Shown here piece by piece: positions 39,711 to 52,960 of a stretch of 64,000 nucleotides of DNA. Source of the stretch: Cyprinodon diabolis. Taxonomy: Eukaryota; Chordata; Actinopteri; Cyprinodontiformes; Cyprinodontidae. The notes beneath the pieces were generated by a model, which saw only the letters and a program-made list of their open reading frames with translations, was not told the origin of the DNA and ran no database searches. How positions within the stretch are numbered: position 1 is the first letter of the stretch; each line of letters opens with the position of its first letter. The stretch covers positions 32,301,001-32,365,000 of the forward strand of contig CM060070.1 in assembly GCA_030533445.1 (NCBI GenBank), in the 5' to 3' direction. The translations under genes and the position numbers were made by a program.

Positions 39711-42700
39711 GACAACCCTTATATTTGTTGTGTTTTTTAACATTAAATGCAGTTCAAATACTTGCTAAACAGTAACCTCACTTAAAATGTAAAATAATGT
39801 GAAGCAGGTACAGAAATAGCTACATTCTGCTTCAGCCCTTAATTTCTGCTTTAGATTGGAAGATTTAAATGAAATGTGTGCAAATTATATCCTAAGTTCC
39901 TTAAATCACCACTGGGCAAGATTTGACCATTGCTGCTCTTAGATAACTTCAGGTCCCCTCATATCCCTGCATTGTGTCAGGCATTTTGCTTTCTCTCTTT
40001 AAGTGCTCACTTTCATCATTTCAAGTAAGAAAAACAAATAGCCTCTTTGCTCTGATGAAAGCCCCATCTACACTTGAAAGTAATGGAGCGAACACACAAA
40101 CACTCACTTTCAAGATGCATTTTCTTCCGGTCAGGGCATAGACATCAGAGCTCGTCCTCGCATCTCCTCATCTCTAAGACCTGGGGCCGTTTGCCTGGTC
40201 AGCGGGGACCTTGTTGTCTTTTGTCTGTTTGTGTTTGTTCCCTGCGCAGTTGAAAGAGAAGAATGATTTCTGTTTGAGACATTACCTGATGGATATTTAT
40301 GCAGCTGCGAGGCTGTGAAGGGACCCTTTGATATCTTTTTGCGGCTCAAACATGCACAAGCATGAGCTGAAACAATACACACAAGCACAAATTATTCTCA
40401 ATAGTGTACAGCTGTCTATCCTCATCAGCGAGGAGTTGACCTCAGAATCCGACTTCGTGACCTGGGGTTTGGGTGGGGGACTCTGTGGGATGTAGAGGTC
40501 ATGGTTAAAATAAATCCTAGACACTGGGTAAACAGGATGCATGCACCCGCCCAGGAACAGGACACTGACCCATCAAACAACACTGCTCTCAGAGAAAACA
40601 GAGATTTAAAAAAGAGGAGTCAGCATGCGTTAGTACAAATGTTCTGTTCTGCAATATAATAGTCTGGGCTGCTTAGCAACAAAACCAGGTCCTGTCGTTT
40701 ACTGAAGATTTTTTCCCATCAAATGTACTGTGATTTATTTGAAGACCATGGGTGTACTTGTGAGAATGAATAGAAATGTCAAGGTATTACTTAGTGGGGT
40801 AGGGTTTCTGGCAGCCAATCGCAGAGAACCGTAGTGCTGTGATGATGAAGACGCAAACAGTTCTGTCATTTGCCTATTAGTCATATGTCTCCTAATACCT
40901 CCTCCGCTCTCATTAGAGTGACTAGTATTTCATTCTTTTTCGATATTATTTTTATAAACATGGTCCTTCCATCCAATCTTTAATGCATGGAATGGTCACT
41001 AAAGCTACTAGCTGCGAAGAACGACCATCTGTTCTAGACAAATCAGATGATCATGAATCTCTGGATGAATCAGAAACATGTGGGCAACCATTCAGCAACT
41101 GGAAAAAAAACAGGCTGTGTTTAAAGAAAGATGCGTTTGTTGTTTCAGACTAATAAATTGGATCGCTTTGCAAATGTTCCAAACAAAAATAAAGCCTCAG
41201 GGACAGAACCTTATTAGGTTGGCCTTTTTTTTTAAGTAAAAATATTTTTTTAATGAGTTGTTGTTTATTAAATCAATTAGTTTAATTTTTCTGAAATACT
41301 TGCAAACGTCATTCATTTCTATTTGGAATAATAATTTAAAATACCAACCCAAAGTAGAAGATAGCATTCTGCAGCTCCTCTAGTGCTTCTCTAGAGCTGC
41401 AGACTACTTAAGGGGAAAAGAAAGAAGTCATTCTTGCTGTTCTTTAGAAGCCATGTAGGCAAACAATCCTTTCCTTTAAATCAGAATGATCTAGTTTGCA
41501 ATAACAATGAATAAAATGTTTAGTCTCATCATATGTTAAGCTACACTTTTACTTTTTTTTTCAAACATTAAATCTTGTATTAATCTTCACTTTACAATTA
41601 TGCATCTTTATTTTGGTCCATCATGCAAATCCCAACAAAACACATTAAAGTATATTGCTGTAACAAGGCAAAATTACAGTGATCTTTTAAATATTAGTGG
41701 TCCATTGTATAATAAATAGAGAGAAAATGATGGTTGCAAAAAGGTGTACATATTTGTGCACATTCAGCAACGCTGGTACATATTTATCTCTTAGGTGGTT
41801 TCTCATAGCTGCCATATATCAGCTGCTTTTGAAGTTGGTGTCTTCCACCTTTCATTCCTCTTAGAAGATCAGGCACCTTTCAGCAGTTGCTCCGGTGACC
41901 TTTTGCATCTGTGGGGGTTAAATTGCCTCCAGAAGGCAGTTTTTCCTGGTATTTTTACGTACCTATCATTATGTGTTGCAGAAACCTATAACAGTAAATT
42001 ACGGAGGTACCACATTAGTAATTTGTATGAAAGGAACTGACCTAGACCCTGTGCAGGGATAGCACGGCCTCTTACCTTTACCTGAAAGTACATGACAGCA
42101 GTTAATTGCACATTTTTCCACATGCAGTAAAATCACTGGAATTAATCTTTCCTCTGATTATTAATGTGTCTGAAAAGTTTAAATCCTGGCTGAGAATGTG
42201 TAAAATGTTGGTCCAGTGTAATCCTGCTAACTAAACTCTGTAAAGTGACACACTGAGATCTCCTAAACCTCGCATTCAGGGGATTATCAGTCATTTTGCC
42301 TAATTAGGCCTGGTGTCAGAGTTAATTGTGGAGAAAAGGTATGCCTCGCTGCTCCACACTGACCGCTCATCATGCTTACACAATGTGACTTCTTACACTA
42401 AGCGTGTGATCTAAAAAGGGCAGGGCAGCAGTTTGGATGCCCTCCAACAGGTATTCATCACTGCTGCAACTGAAAGGCCATATTAGTTACCCCCTCTCTG
42501 CCAATCCTCGTCATCTGGCTCACCTATGCCATCCTGCCCTGTCTTGACTTGGATGCCCTTCCATCTATCCACCCCTTCCCCCATTAGGAACATGACCCTG
42601 TGAGTTATGGAATGGCCTGACGGTGTGTCGAAACAGCTGAGGTCACAGATACAGACAGAGGGCGTGAAGCCTTGTGTGTTGAATGTCGATGAGATTGTCC

Positions 42701-44140
42701 CTCCTCCAGCCGGGAGCTAAGCAGAGATAAGCATGTCCCATCCTCGGAGACACCAGGAAGGGCAAAGATCCTGTTAATCAACCGAGAGTATTGCTGTATG
42801 TGTGATAGAGAGCATTAAAGACTGAGTAAAACGGCAGAAATCCCTCCCAGGGAGATAGTCTCTCTCTTCTTGAACAAACTGTTTCTGACAACTAACCCCA
42901 TTCTTGTGTTTTTCCTTTTCTGTTTTCTTGCTGCCTTGCAGAGCACTTAGTGAGGAAACACCAGTTGTATGCGTGGGTGTAACATAGTTTCCACAAAAAA
43001 AAAAAAAAAAACTGTGAATCTAAAGCCCCCTTAAATGAGAGGTTTGCAACACATAAGATTTAAAGAGCATAATGATTTGGCTGCTTTATAAGCTGAAAGG
43101 ATACAAATGATTCTGCATTATACTCATTGAAATTGAATGAGAAACCCAAACCTCACCCATGTGCCTGCAGCATTTGTCCCCATCCCTAGTAACCCATAAT
43201 AAGCCTGGTATGCATTTACATTCCATTTAACTACAAATGAAGATAATTGTGTGCAAACGGGTGTAGTCCACAATGACTGATAAGGACCAAATGCATACTG
43301 CTGTCAGCAGGCTTGTGTGTAAGTGTAATTGCATGGACCCGAGCATGCACATGTGTGTGGTTACCATTAATGGTGTTTATTTAACTTTTTGGGGGAAGCC
43401 CTGTGCCCATTGTTCATAAAAGCCCATATATGGTAATGTAAACAGAGCGCTTCGTAACTCCTCTGGAGCATACACACAAAGCTGAATGAACACAGGAAGG
43501 CTCACTCTGACAGGAAGTGGCTGCTGCTGCCATGGCAACAAACTGAAACCTGAAGCAGCGAGGGAGACTTGGCTTTCTCACCGTCTTGACGTCATTTCTA
43601 GTACAAACTACGACCGAGAGACAAACAGCCCCAGGGCGCACGCAGAGCAAACAAAGGTGCAGGGAACTTTTTTTCTAAATCTCGCATTGTAACCCTGAAA
43701 GGATAGTTCTCTTTAAAAAATCACGAGTCTATGTTGAGCTGTGCAAAAAGCCTAAAAAATTTTTTTTTAAGAGGACTATGCTGGAAACCCCCATATGTTC
43801 AACAGTCTCACCAACAAAAATTTTAAAGAAGCATGAGAAAAGCACATAACGAAAAGTGTGACTGATGAGTATTAAAGTGCCAAATTTACAGTATGGTTGC
43901 AGCATTTATTCAAACAGTGATGCTTTTACAGGTTTGTGTTGTGTTAACCAAGTGTAGCTTTTTTGTTCACACAACCAGGATCCATTCTTCAGGCATCACC
44001 AAACAAAATAAGCTGTAACTTCTGTGGGGTCTGCATTCCCATTGTTGAAAACACGGTGTGTATGAAGGCATAAGAAGAGGGTTTTCTATTTCTTCCCTAC
44101 CACTTTCTTGTCTTCTGTTTTAAGTGAAAAGATGGGTATA
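39711..44140. other. Intergenic DNA with one weak exon candidate
   Basis: Mostly AT-rich. Patches at 40130-40560 and 42470-42960 are GC-richer and look less degenerate. A small imperfect hairpin (CTGCAGCTC ... GAGCTGCAG) lies at about 41371-41402. No gene can be defended; the possible minus-strand exon at about 40390-40520 is discussed in the findings. Confidence 0.4.
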
Positions 44141-45110
44141 TACAAGCACCTGCAAAAGTATTCATACCCCTTAAAGTTTTATTATTTAATTAGGCTTGAT
44201 TTTGCTTATTTTTTAGTTTTTCACAAAGACGAGATACAATTGCAAAGGGGGCATTAGTTTTCAGCCCTATTAACTCTGATACGCTTCAGTAGAACCCGGC
44301 GCAGCCAATCTCTTTCAGTTATTAGAGCTCAGTGGTGATTAAATCTCATAGTTAATCCAGTTGTCTCATGAAAGGAAGAGAGGATTCCTAGAAAAAGTAA
44401 AGTAAATAAACGGTTTAATTAGGACATAAAATCCATCAAACGTGCTGCGGTTAAAATCTTTTATAAAATTGCTGCAACTCTGGAGGAGCTGCACAGATGT
44501 GCTGCTCAAGGAAACTCAACTGACAGACTAGTTTTATTAACTGTGTACATCCAAAATGTGACCTCTAGAAAAGCATTGAAAGACCGAACCCATAATTGAA
44601 AGAAGTCAATAGGTCCTATTTGGATTTTGTCAAAAGCCTTGCAGGAGGCACAGCAGACATGTCAGAAAATGGTGCATTGAAATTGGAGCCTATGCCAAAT
44701 ATTACATCATCACTATAGAACAGGTTGGTTGCAGCATTATGCTGTGGGGTTGCTTTTCTTCAGCACTGACAGGGGGAGCCATTCTGAGTCTGTGGGATTA
44801 AGAAGAGAAATTAGAAATCTTCCTGGTGACTGTGAGTTGTGACTGGTAACGAGGTTCACTATGAATCTCTCCAGACCTGGAACAGTTTAAACCAAACCGT
44901 TTATAGCAATGACCTAGTTAAAAGTCCTGAACTCAGTACAGCTGAGGATTTTGAACACTACCCTACTAATTTGACAGAGCTGTTTATGAAAAAAACATTT
45001 TGGGAGAAAGATTTCAGCCCTCTAACATCAAAACAAGTAGAAAAATACCCCTTAAGTTCAACAGCTGTAAAATGTATTGGGGGTTGATTTAAAGATGCAG
45101 ACCACATTGA
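44141..45110 (+). mobile_element. Decayed Tc1-like transposon (lineage 2)
   Basis: Starts with a terminal-repeat-like CCTGCAAAAGTATTCATACC (from about 44149). It carries recognisable plus-strand transposase-gene segments, for example GCAGCATTATGCTGTGGGGT (about 44732-44751) and GGGAGAAAGATTTCAGCCCT near the 3' end. The frame is broken many times, and no matching right terminal repeat is visible after about 45110. It differs at its ends from the intact copies at 773 and 3323, so it is another, older lineage. Confidence 0.75.
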
Positions 45111-45719
45111 TCAAATGTTATCTATAAAAATAACGCTGTCTATCCATGTCACTGAAGTTTGTACTCGAGACATAAAACATACTGAAAAAACAAAACAAAA
45201 ACAAGAATAAGGCTAGATTTTTAATGGGTTAATAGCTATTACAAAAAGAAAAGATTCACTATGTGCAACATGCTAATGAGTTACAAGTGAACCTGTGATT
45301 ATGTGGAAAGGCTCTGTTGATCAGAAACTTTCCCACAATCACGATAACAGTTTCTCTTTTTGCCAGTAAGAATGCGTATGCACAGTCATGCATTTACGTT
45401 CCTAAATATGAAGTTGAGTATCATCATATGTGTGTGTTTTCATGACATGGTTTTTTTTTTTTTGCCCTTTATCTGCTTCCCCAAGTACAATTTGTCTTTC
45501 ACAGACTGTGTACAAATTGATCTGTTACTAAAAGCAAGTAGGAACTAGGTTGCAGTAAATCTGTTTAAACTTTCATGTAACTTAACTGTATTTAATATAA
45601 TTTAAATAAGATTAATGAGGAAAAAAAACAACTTGTTTTTTATTTAAAAAATGTTTGTTTTAATGAATATTTTTGGGGTATCTGTTTTTGATAATGTCTT
45701 AAAATAATAAACAGGTTAC

Positions 45720-46800
45720 TGCAGTTGTCCAGTCAAGCTTATTCCATCTAAAATGAAATCCTATCTATCCCATACTGTCCTTGAAAGGATGATTCATTCT
45801 TTTGTTATTTCTAGGATGGACCACACTCTTTATCGTCATCTGCAGCTGGTCCATAAACTGTTGGCTGCTAAAAGAAGATGTAGGTACATCACTGCCAAAT
45901 TTTTCTCCCTTGAACTGGCTGCCTGTTCATTTTAGGATTGTTTCTAAGATTGTACTTTAATTTGATTTCATATTAAAATAGTTAAGCATATCCTTACTTA
46001 TTGAAGTTCTTACAAAGCATCTTCCTACCATAACTGAGAAGACAGCTTTCTTTCTTGCAATTGTCTTCCCCTTACTGTATAGTTGGCCAACACACTAGAT
46101 GTTTAGGAATCTCTATAACTTTAATTTCTTGATTTAAAACTCCAATTGAACAGAAGCATCTGGTTGGTTCTATAAATATACATCTATACATCTTTATCTA
46201 AACTTATATTGTTAATTAAGGTTAAGCGCAAAACTTTTATCAGCTTCACCTGAATCACCTGCGATGTCCCTTGTTCAGCTCCAGCCAATCAACTCTGGGG
46301 CCACAACTTCTCTGAAGCAGATCATCTTGCAAGATCCACTTAATTTAGCTCCTGGACTAGCTTCTCTCTCCCGCATGCAAACAAACTTTCACCCACATCC
46401 ACCCCATCTCCTTCCTCATTCTCAGTCAGACTCATCCTCTGGTCTATTCCACTCCCAGTGTCCGAGACTACTCTAATCCTTTTCCAAGTAAATGTTGATT
46501 AACAGCATCAAAGTCTTCTGCCGGGGCCCGAGCTGCAAAGAACTATTTCATTTATGTCTTTATATGCTTCCATCTCTTCTAACCCCAGTCGGCCTCGGCA
46601 GATGGTCGCTGACACTGAGCCTGGTTCTGCTGGAGGTTTCTTCCTGTTAAAATAGGTTTTCCTCTCCACTGTCGCTACAAGCATGCTCAATGCGAGGGAT
46701 TGCAGAGAGTCATTGAGTCCTCGCAATCATCTGGTTCTCCTTAGATAGAAATATTTTGAAGAATATGATGGTGTTTCCTTGAATAAATAAACTTAATATT
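45720..46800 (+). mobile_element. L2-like LINE relic: reverse transcriptase end plus 3' tail
   Basis: From 45755 the plus strand reads like the thumb region of an L2/CR1-type reverse transcriptase (LERMIHSFVISRMDH, then LQLVHKLLAAKRR). The WLPVHFRIVSKIVL segment that follows (about 45910-45952) is in a shifted frame, so the gene is frameshifted. At 46560-46745 comes the typical fish L2-like 3' untranslated block (CTGGAGGTTTCTTCCTGTTA, CTCTCCACTGTCGCTACA). The element is dead and 5'-truncated. Assignment of both parts to one insertion is inference from order and spacing. Confidence 0.65.
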
Positions 46801-49800
46801 TTCTAATTGCAACTTTTCTCTGTATGAGTCTCTCCAGGTTGGATTGTTTTAACTTCTGTTATTCAATTTGTTGTATCGCAGATGTATCTTTTTGCTTATT
46901 TTACGTTCTTATTTCTTTTAGCCTATATGCCTATATATCTATCTGGTTATTTTGGGTGTATAAAGCTCTTTATTAATAGAATTTTATTGATTTTAGGTGC
47001 AAGTCTTCCCCAGAGGAGTCGCTACACTTGGTTAAAAAAATGACTTGTGGCCTTTGAGATTTTACCAAACTAGAAAAGCAAATACCGAGCCCTGAGATAA
47101 TTTTGTGAAACAGAGGAAGCAGGGAATAGAAATCACCACTTAAACTCAGTAAAATGTTGAGTTGGAGGGAACCTAATGACATACAGACATATTCCATGGG
47201 TGCGGGTAGACCATTCACAAGTAAAGAAAGATAATTAAAGATTAATTTGGAGCACAACGCTTAATCAACTGATGAGGAAAATTGTATCATTTTATTCTTG
47301 GTCGACACTTACTGTTTAAAGTTTAAAGGGTTAACAATCACCCAATCTGTTATTGAACAAAGAATAAATAAAAAAAACTTAGATTTTGGTCACAGTGATA
47401 CATTATAAACAAGATCAGATAACGTCGTCAGACGTAAAGACCTAATTTAAAGGAAATAATCTTTCTATAACAAATGAAGATATGTCTGCAGATCATTCAG
47501 GGTCAAAGAGAGAGCAAAACTTTTCAACAGATAACAAGAGGGGTCAAGATTAAACACCAACATTGCTCTGTTTATCATTTAAGTCATCAACCTCTGTTAG
47601 TTATTAATTAGGCAGATTTTTTTAATACTTGGCATATCTAAGAAATCTCAACTATAAGATCTACATTTCACATGAAAAACATTCAGTATGCAGACTTTTG
47701 TGTTTTACTGCTAGCTGGCTGACTAAAAAAACAGTTGTTAAAGCTATATTAAAGCTAATCTGTATAATACATATTTACTTTTTCAATGTTTTGATAGAAT
47801 AGAAAGACCTTGCTCTTTAAATTGTGGTATGAATTTGCCTTGGCTCCTTATAGAAACAGTTAATTTCTGTTCTCTGCAGAAAAATCCAAACAATCACTTT
47901 TAACACTTCATTATCTTCGAAAAGAAAAATCCCAATCACCATAAACATGCGTTAAAAGGTCGAAGCTTCACAGAGCATAGATCAGACATCAACACCATCT
48001 ACATCTTCACTCAAATGCACACTAGTGTTCTAATGAATTAAACTGGTTATATTCCCAGATTTCTACCTCACCAAAATATTAACTAAACCACAGCAAGTGT
48101 TATGAAAAGGTCTTATAAAACATTTAAAGAATAAACTCAACATAGCAATTGCTTATTTGACCAACTTTAATAGATAAAATAAAAAAAATTGATACATAGT
48201 CAAAGAAGTTATTTAACTTATTTAATTTTGAATCTGCTTTCACACCTTGGCTGCAGGTGTTGTCCCTATAAATGAACCGATACTTCTGAACACATCTGCT
48301 GTCCATTGCACCAAAGGTTTGAAGAAAAGGTGGGAATCTGATTTCATTTGACCCTCAATGCTTAATCCCTAGACGTCAAACCTCTTTTAAATGGGGGGAA
48401 GGGAGCGGTTTATATTAGCGTGTCTGTGCATGTTGTTGGGGGGAAGCCGTAGACAATGAGACACGTGCAATAAGATAGGGAGGCTTAAGAGCAGGCGTGA
48501 GGAAATGTAAATAGGGGTAAACCCCAAACCCACCACCACATGTACTGTGAGGCTATAGAGATGTATGATGGGGTGGGGGGTCCTGCTCCAGTTTCAAATC
48601 TATATATTTTCACTGAAACGCACAGATACCTTGCAATGAACACCTGCCTTCTGCACCAATAGTGACTCCTTGTCTCTCCTCCCTTTACCCAACCCTTTCT
48701 TATATTTCTATAAAAGCCTAGAGACAGGTACTGGAAGACCATACAAATTACTAGTCCATTTGCAGACCCTTCAAATACCCCCCCCCCCCCCCCCCAACCC
48801 CCTGCCAATTGCTTAAAGGCCTAAACAACTCATCATTGACAGAACACAAAATATTTTATATCAGAAAACAACAAAAACTCCTGCAGCTGTTATTAGGCAA
48901 GATAATATTTTTTCCCCACTGTCATTAAATGCATCGAAAAAGAAAACTTCATGTATGCATCCGGTAATAACATGCTTTTTAAAGAGTTCATTAAAACATT
49001 TAAAGATGTCTTGCAGTTGTTTCATTTTCAGTTACAATGTTAACAAGTAAATCTGCTTTAAAACACTGCATCACATTATTTCCTTTTTATGTTATTGTTC
49101 ATATAAAAAATATCGTAGTCAGGCAAAATTATGAATTAGCATGTTGTAATTCTAAGAACACCAAAGTCAATATTGGCTCTCCCATTATTTAAAGGTTTTA
49201 AAAATGTGCAAGAATGAAAGTTATGTTTTCACAGTGATTGTGGTGTATTTCAGGGTAACAAAAGAACCACGGGTGAGATGCATGACAAGCTATCCAGCAG
49301 ATGCATCTGATTGTGATCCAATTGTGTGTGCTGGGATCAGTAGATCATCCCAGACCCTCTCGCCGTGCTGCCCTCATCTTCCAAAACTGTGGGGGGCCTC
49401 TGGTGCACAGGGGGGCCATGATCAATAGGGATTTGGTGTGTTTGACTCTGAGCGTATGTGTCTGCAGTGGTTGGTTTCTGTTACCCGGTCTGCATTTGTG
49501 TTTCCATCTGGGTGTGCATTTAAGTGATACGGGGAGGGGTTGCTGTGTCTTTTAGTTTAGTGCTATAGTTGTGACTGATAGGGTGGCGGGGGCCCCGGCT
49601 TGTGGGGGCCCAGGGGAACGGCTCTGTATTGGCAGACTCTGTAGAGAGGCTTTCTGTTCCCCCATCGATCTCAACATGTCAATTAGACAGACTGAAATAA
49701 ATGTGCAGTGAACCTCAGTAAGCTGGCTGTATGCGGAGCCTCCCATGTAAACGACACCCACACATCAACCCCCGTGTCACTGGAGCCTTGGCCGTACCAA

Positions 49801-52527
49801 AAGGTTGTGTGGGTTAGAATTGACCAAGAGCTTTTCCGTTCCTCAGATTGTTTTTCACTTTGACCTCGAGTTTAGCCTGAGAAAATTCCGACCATGTTTC
49901 TGACGCTGTGGACATCATGTCAGTGAATTATCTTTTGTGATTCTAACTTTGCTTCTCTCTCTCTAAACCATCTGTTGTCTAATATTGTCAGCAGTTTTTC
50001 CTTTAAGACATCTAAGAATTGTTTATATCATTTATTTGTACTCTAATCTACAACAAAAATAACAGCCTCTCAAGAAATGATTAAAAAAATAATTTCTTAC
50101 CATAAAAAGTGTATAAATGTGAAATAAGAATTAAAAAAAAGCAGACTGATTATGCGTTTGATTTCTGTTAAAAATATCCCATGATATAGTTATGGTTTTG
50201 CATCACAAGAAATACTCATTTCATTTATAGCATAGTGATAAAACCCTGGAATCACAAACAAAAATAAAAAAAATGATTTCCTGTGCAAGAAGCAGGATAA
50301 ATTTCCTGAATAATAATAATACGTTGATCATTTTATTGCTTTTAAGATCCTTCATTATATTGTCAAGCTTTTAGTCACAGCAGATGTCTAGAAAGCATAA
50401 AATGTATTTTATTGCAAATTATGATTAGTATATGATTGCTATCAGCAGCATACAGTGTTTTTTTGTTTAGGGTTTGTATCTATATTTTTTTTTATTTTAA
50501 CCTTCAGCAATATTTGCACAGGCCATTTGCTTCAACAATCTTGTCTTTGTCGCCTGCACAAAAGAAGACAACGCAGTCTAAGATGGTAAGAATACATTTT
50601 ACTAGCTGTTGGTTGCAAGCTTTTAATTTAAAAATTACTGGCTTAGTGCTAGCAAGCTCTATCCATTCTACAAACTTAACTTAAGATTAAGTATCTTTCA
50701 ACTTACCCAGACGTTCTGTTATATGATGTTTAAGAACAACCCAAATTTGTGGGCCAAAAACGGGAAGATGCTGGAGCACCAGTGTGAACGTTCACAGTGA
50801 AGGATGTTTAAATTCAGCTTGACCTGAGAGGGTGCATACATGAAGAAACCATCTGCTTCAAAATCAGCTATATCAAGATAGACATACGTTTTCAGCTGCT
50901 GGATCGTTTTCTAAAAAAAGATCTGATTGTCAGACAAGTGAAGAATTAAACTTCATAAAACACAAATAAAAGCTCTCAAACCTAACATCAGCTGTACAGC
51001 TGTCATCATGCTGAGCATCTGTTTCTCTGCCAGGGGTCTTCTGGTTTCTGAATGTGAAAATAAAGATGGAGGATTTCCTCATTTCCATCTGCAACAAAAC
51101 TTTGCATTAACAGCTAGTGGTTGAAACTTTGACACATTCTGGTATTTCATTGACGAATTTTAGATTCACTTTATCCTCATTGCACATCTTGTCTTCATTA
51201 CACACAGTAGTGTAATATATTATCAGTCCACCTTAAAAAAGGTTCAACGAAAACATAAAAGTATTAAAGCAATAAAGGCTTCATCCTATGATGAGACTGC
51301 ATAAACCTCTGGATACACTTCAGAAATTCAGACTTCAAACAAACAAACACTTTAATGTTGATTAAAACCAACTCAGACACAAACAGTATTTGAAGAACAC
51401 AGTATTAGAGCCTAAAATTGACTGTGTCCAAACAAGATGACTGTTATAGAGATGGATTGGTGGTGGAGCCTCTTAAAGGTAATGCCTGGCAGAAGTGGGC
51501 GAACCCCTGACTGGAGGTAATAAACCGGCACTACCTTTGTCTCTTCCCCCTCACTACACCACCTCTCCTTGCCCATATTCACTGCCCTCCATCACCAGAA
51601 CTCTTCACGCCTCTTTCCCCCCCAACAAGCACCCATCCCAGAAGATGCCCCTCCCTCCTCCCAATCCCACCTCTTCCTGTCTGCCTTTTCTATACTGATC
51701 AGAAGGATTTACCGCACACTCGGCCACAAGTCTCAGCCGGTCACACACACCCTCTGGGTCGATCCAGGTCAAATTCAATTTGTAAGATATTATGTATTGA
51801 TCCCTGTGTTCCATCCTGTGGCCCTCCCAACCCTTCGGGAAGCTCTGGCAGTGATGCATATTGACCCAGATGCATGATTCCTTGGATCATCATTATCATC
51901 TCAGAAGTGTGGCTGTCTGAACCAGTCTAAGGGTTGGTGGCCTTAGGCTTTTACCTGTGACCCCTTTCTTCATCTGCAGCACAATATTTTAAATAAGATT
52001 TGCACAACTCAATTTGTGTATTTTATTTCTATGTGAAATATCATTAAGTGAAAAAAATCATCATTTTTGTTTCCTTTTGCTAATTCCTTCACCGTCTATT
52101 TCTACAAAGATACTGTAAAATAAGCGTATCCACTATCTGTTTTAGTCTGCCATTCAGCTAAAAATCGGGATCTAAATCTCTGCAATCAATAGCTGCTCCT
52201 GAGTCCTTCAATCCACAACTAAATAATTCAAGAGAAACAGTTAAATCCTTTGGAAAATAAATTGCAGGGGGTGAAAAAAGCCCTCAGTGTAATTTGGATG
52301 TTAGATTTATGAGCATAACATATAATGCTGGGAGCTGTGGAGAGAGGGGAAGTTAGTAGCCATTCATAAATTTACAGGTTAAATCAATGGCTTCTCCATC
52401 TGGATAAATTAAGATCTGCTGAGCTTTTATGACTTTCCCTATTACATTTACATCAAATATTCAGGAGTCTCAATCACCTTGCTGTTAGGTCGATCATGAA
52501 ACAACAATGTTGTCAAAACAAAACAGG
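46801..52527. other. AT-rich intergenic DNA with a GC-rich repeat-like block
   Basis: No gene seen. A GC-rich block at about 49250-49800, with GGGGGCCC-type runs, stands out and resembles a dispersed repeat I cannot classify. A 19-base C tract lies at 48778-48796. The C/T-rich patch at 51540-51690 gives open frames by composition alone. Confidence 0.45.
48778..48796. repeat. 19-base poly-C tract
   Basis: Nineteen consecutive C, followed by AACCCC. Such mononucleotide runs are length-unstable and error-prone in assembly. Confidence 0.9.
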
Positions 52528-52960
52528 ACTGCCTTGCAAAAGCATTGAAGTTTTTTTATACATTCTGTAACCTTTAAAATTTAAAAGTCATTGCAAATAT
52601 TATGTTGTGCCCCTTTTTGCTCTTAATTCCTTAATTAAAATCCAGTTCAAACTGTTTTGTTTTTTAGAAATCACATAATATTTATCTAATTTATCTCATC
52701 TCTGATCAACTTCCCTATCCTGACAAATGAGCAGCTTCTCCACAGCATAATGCTGCCAGCAACACATTTTACTGTCAGACTGGTGCATGCAGATATGACA
52801 ATTAATGTTAGTGTTTATCCAAGTTTAAAACTGTGGTCTCACTTTGTCAGAGCACATTCTTCCATATGTTTTTAACATAGTTTTTAAGAAACTGTAAATT
52901 TAATTTCTGTCACCTTCCTTAAGAATTTCTCTACATTTGTTCTTCCAAAGAAAGTTGTTT
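52528..52960. mobile_element. Decayed Tc1-like transposon relic, internally rearranged
   Basis: Begins ACTGCCTTGCAAAAGCATTG (52529-52548), a mutated Tc1-type terminal repeat, followed by 5'-end-like sequence. Around 52740-52875 the motifs CCACAGCATAATGCTGCCAG and CAGAGCACATTCTTCCATAT are antisense transposase-gene signatures. The mix of orientations suggests rearrangement or two overlapping relics. No open frame survives. Confidence 0.65.
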
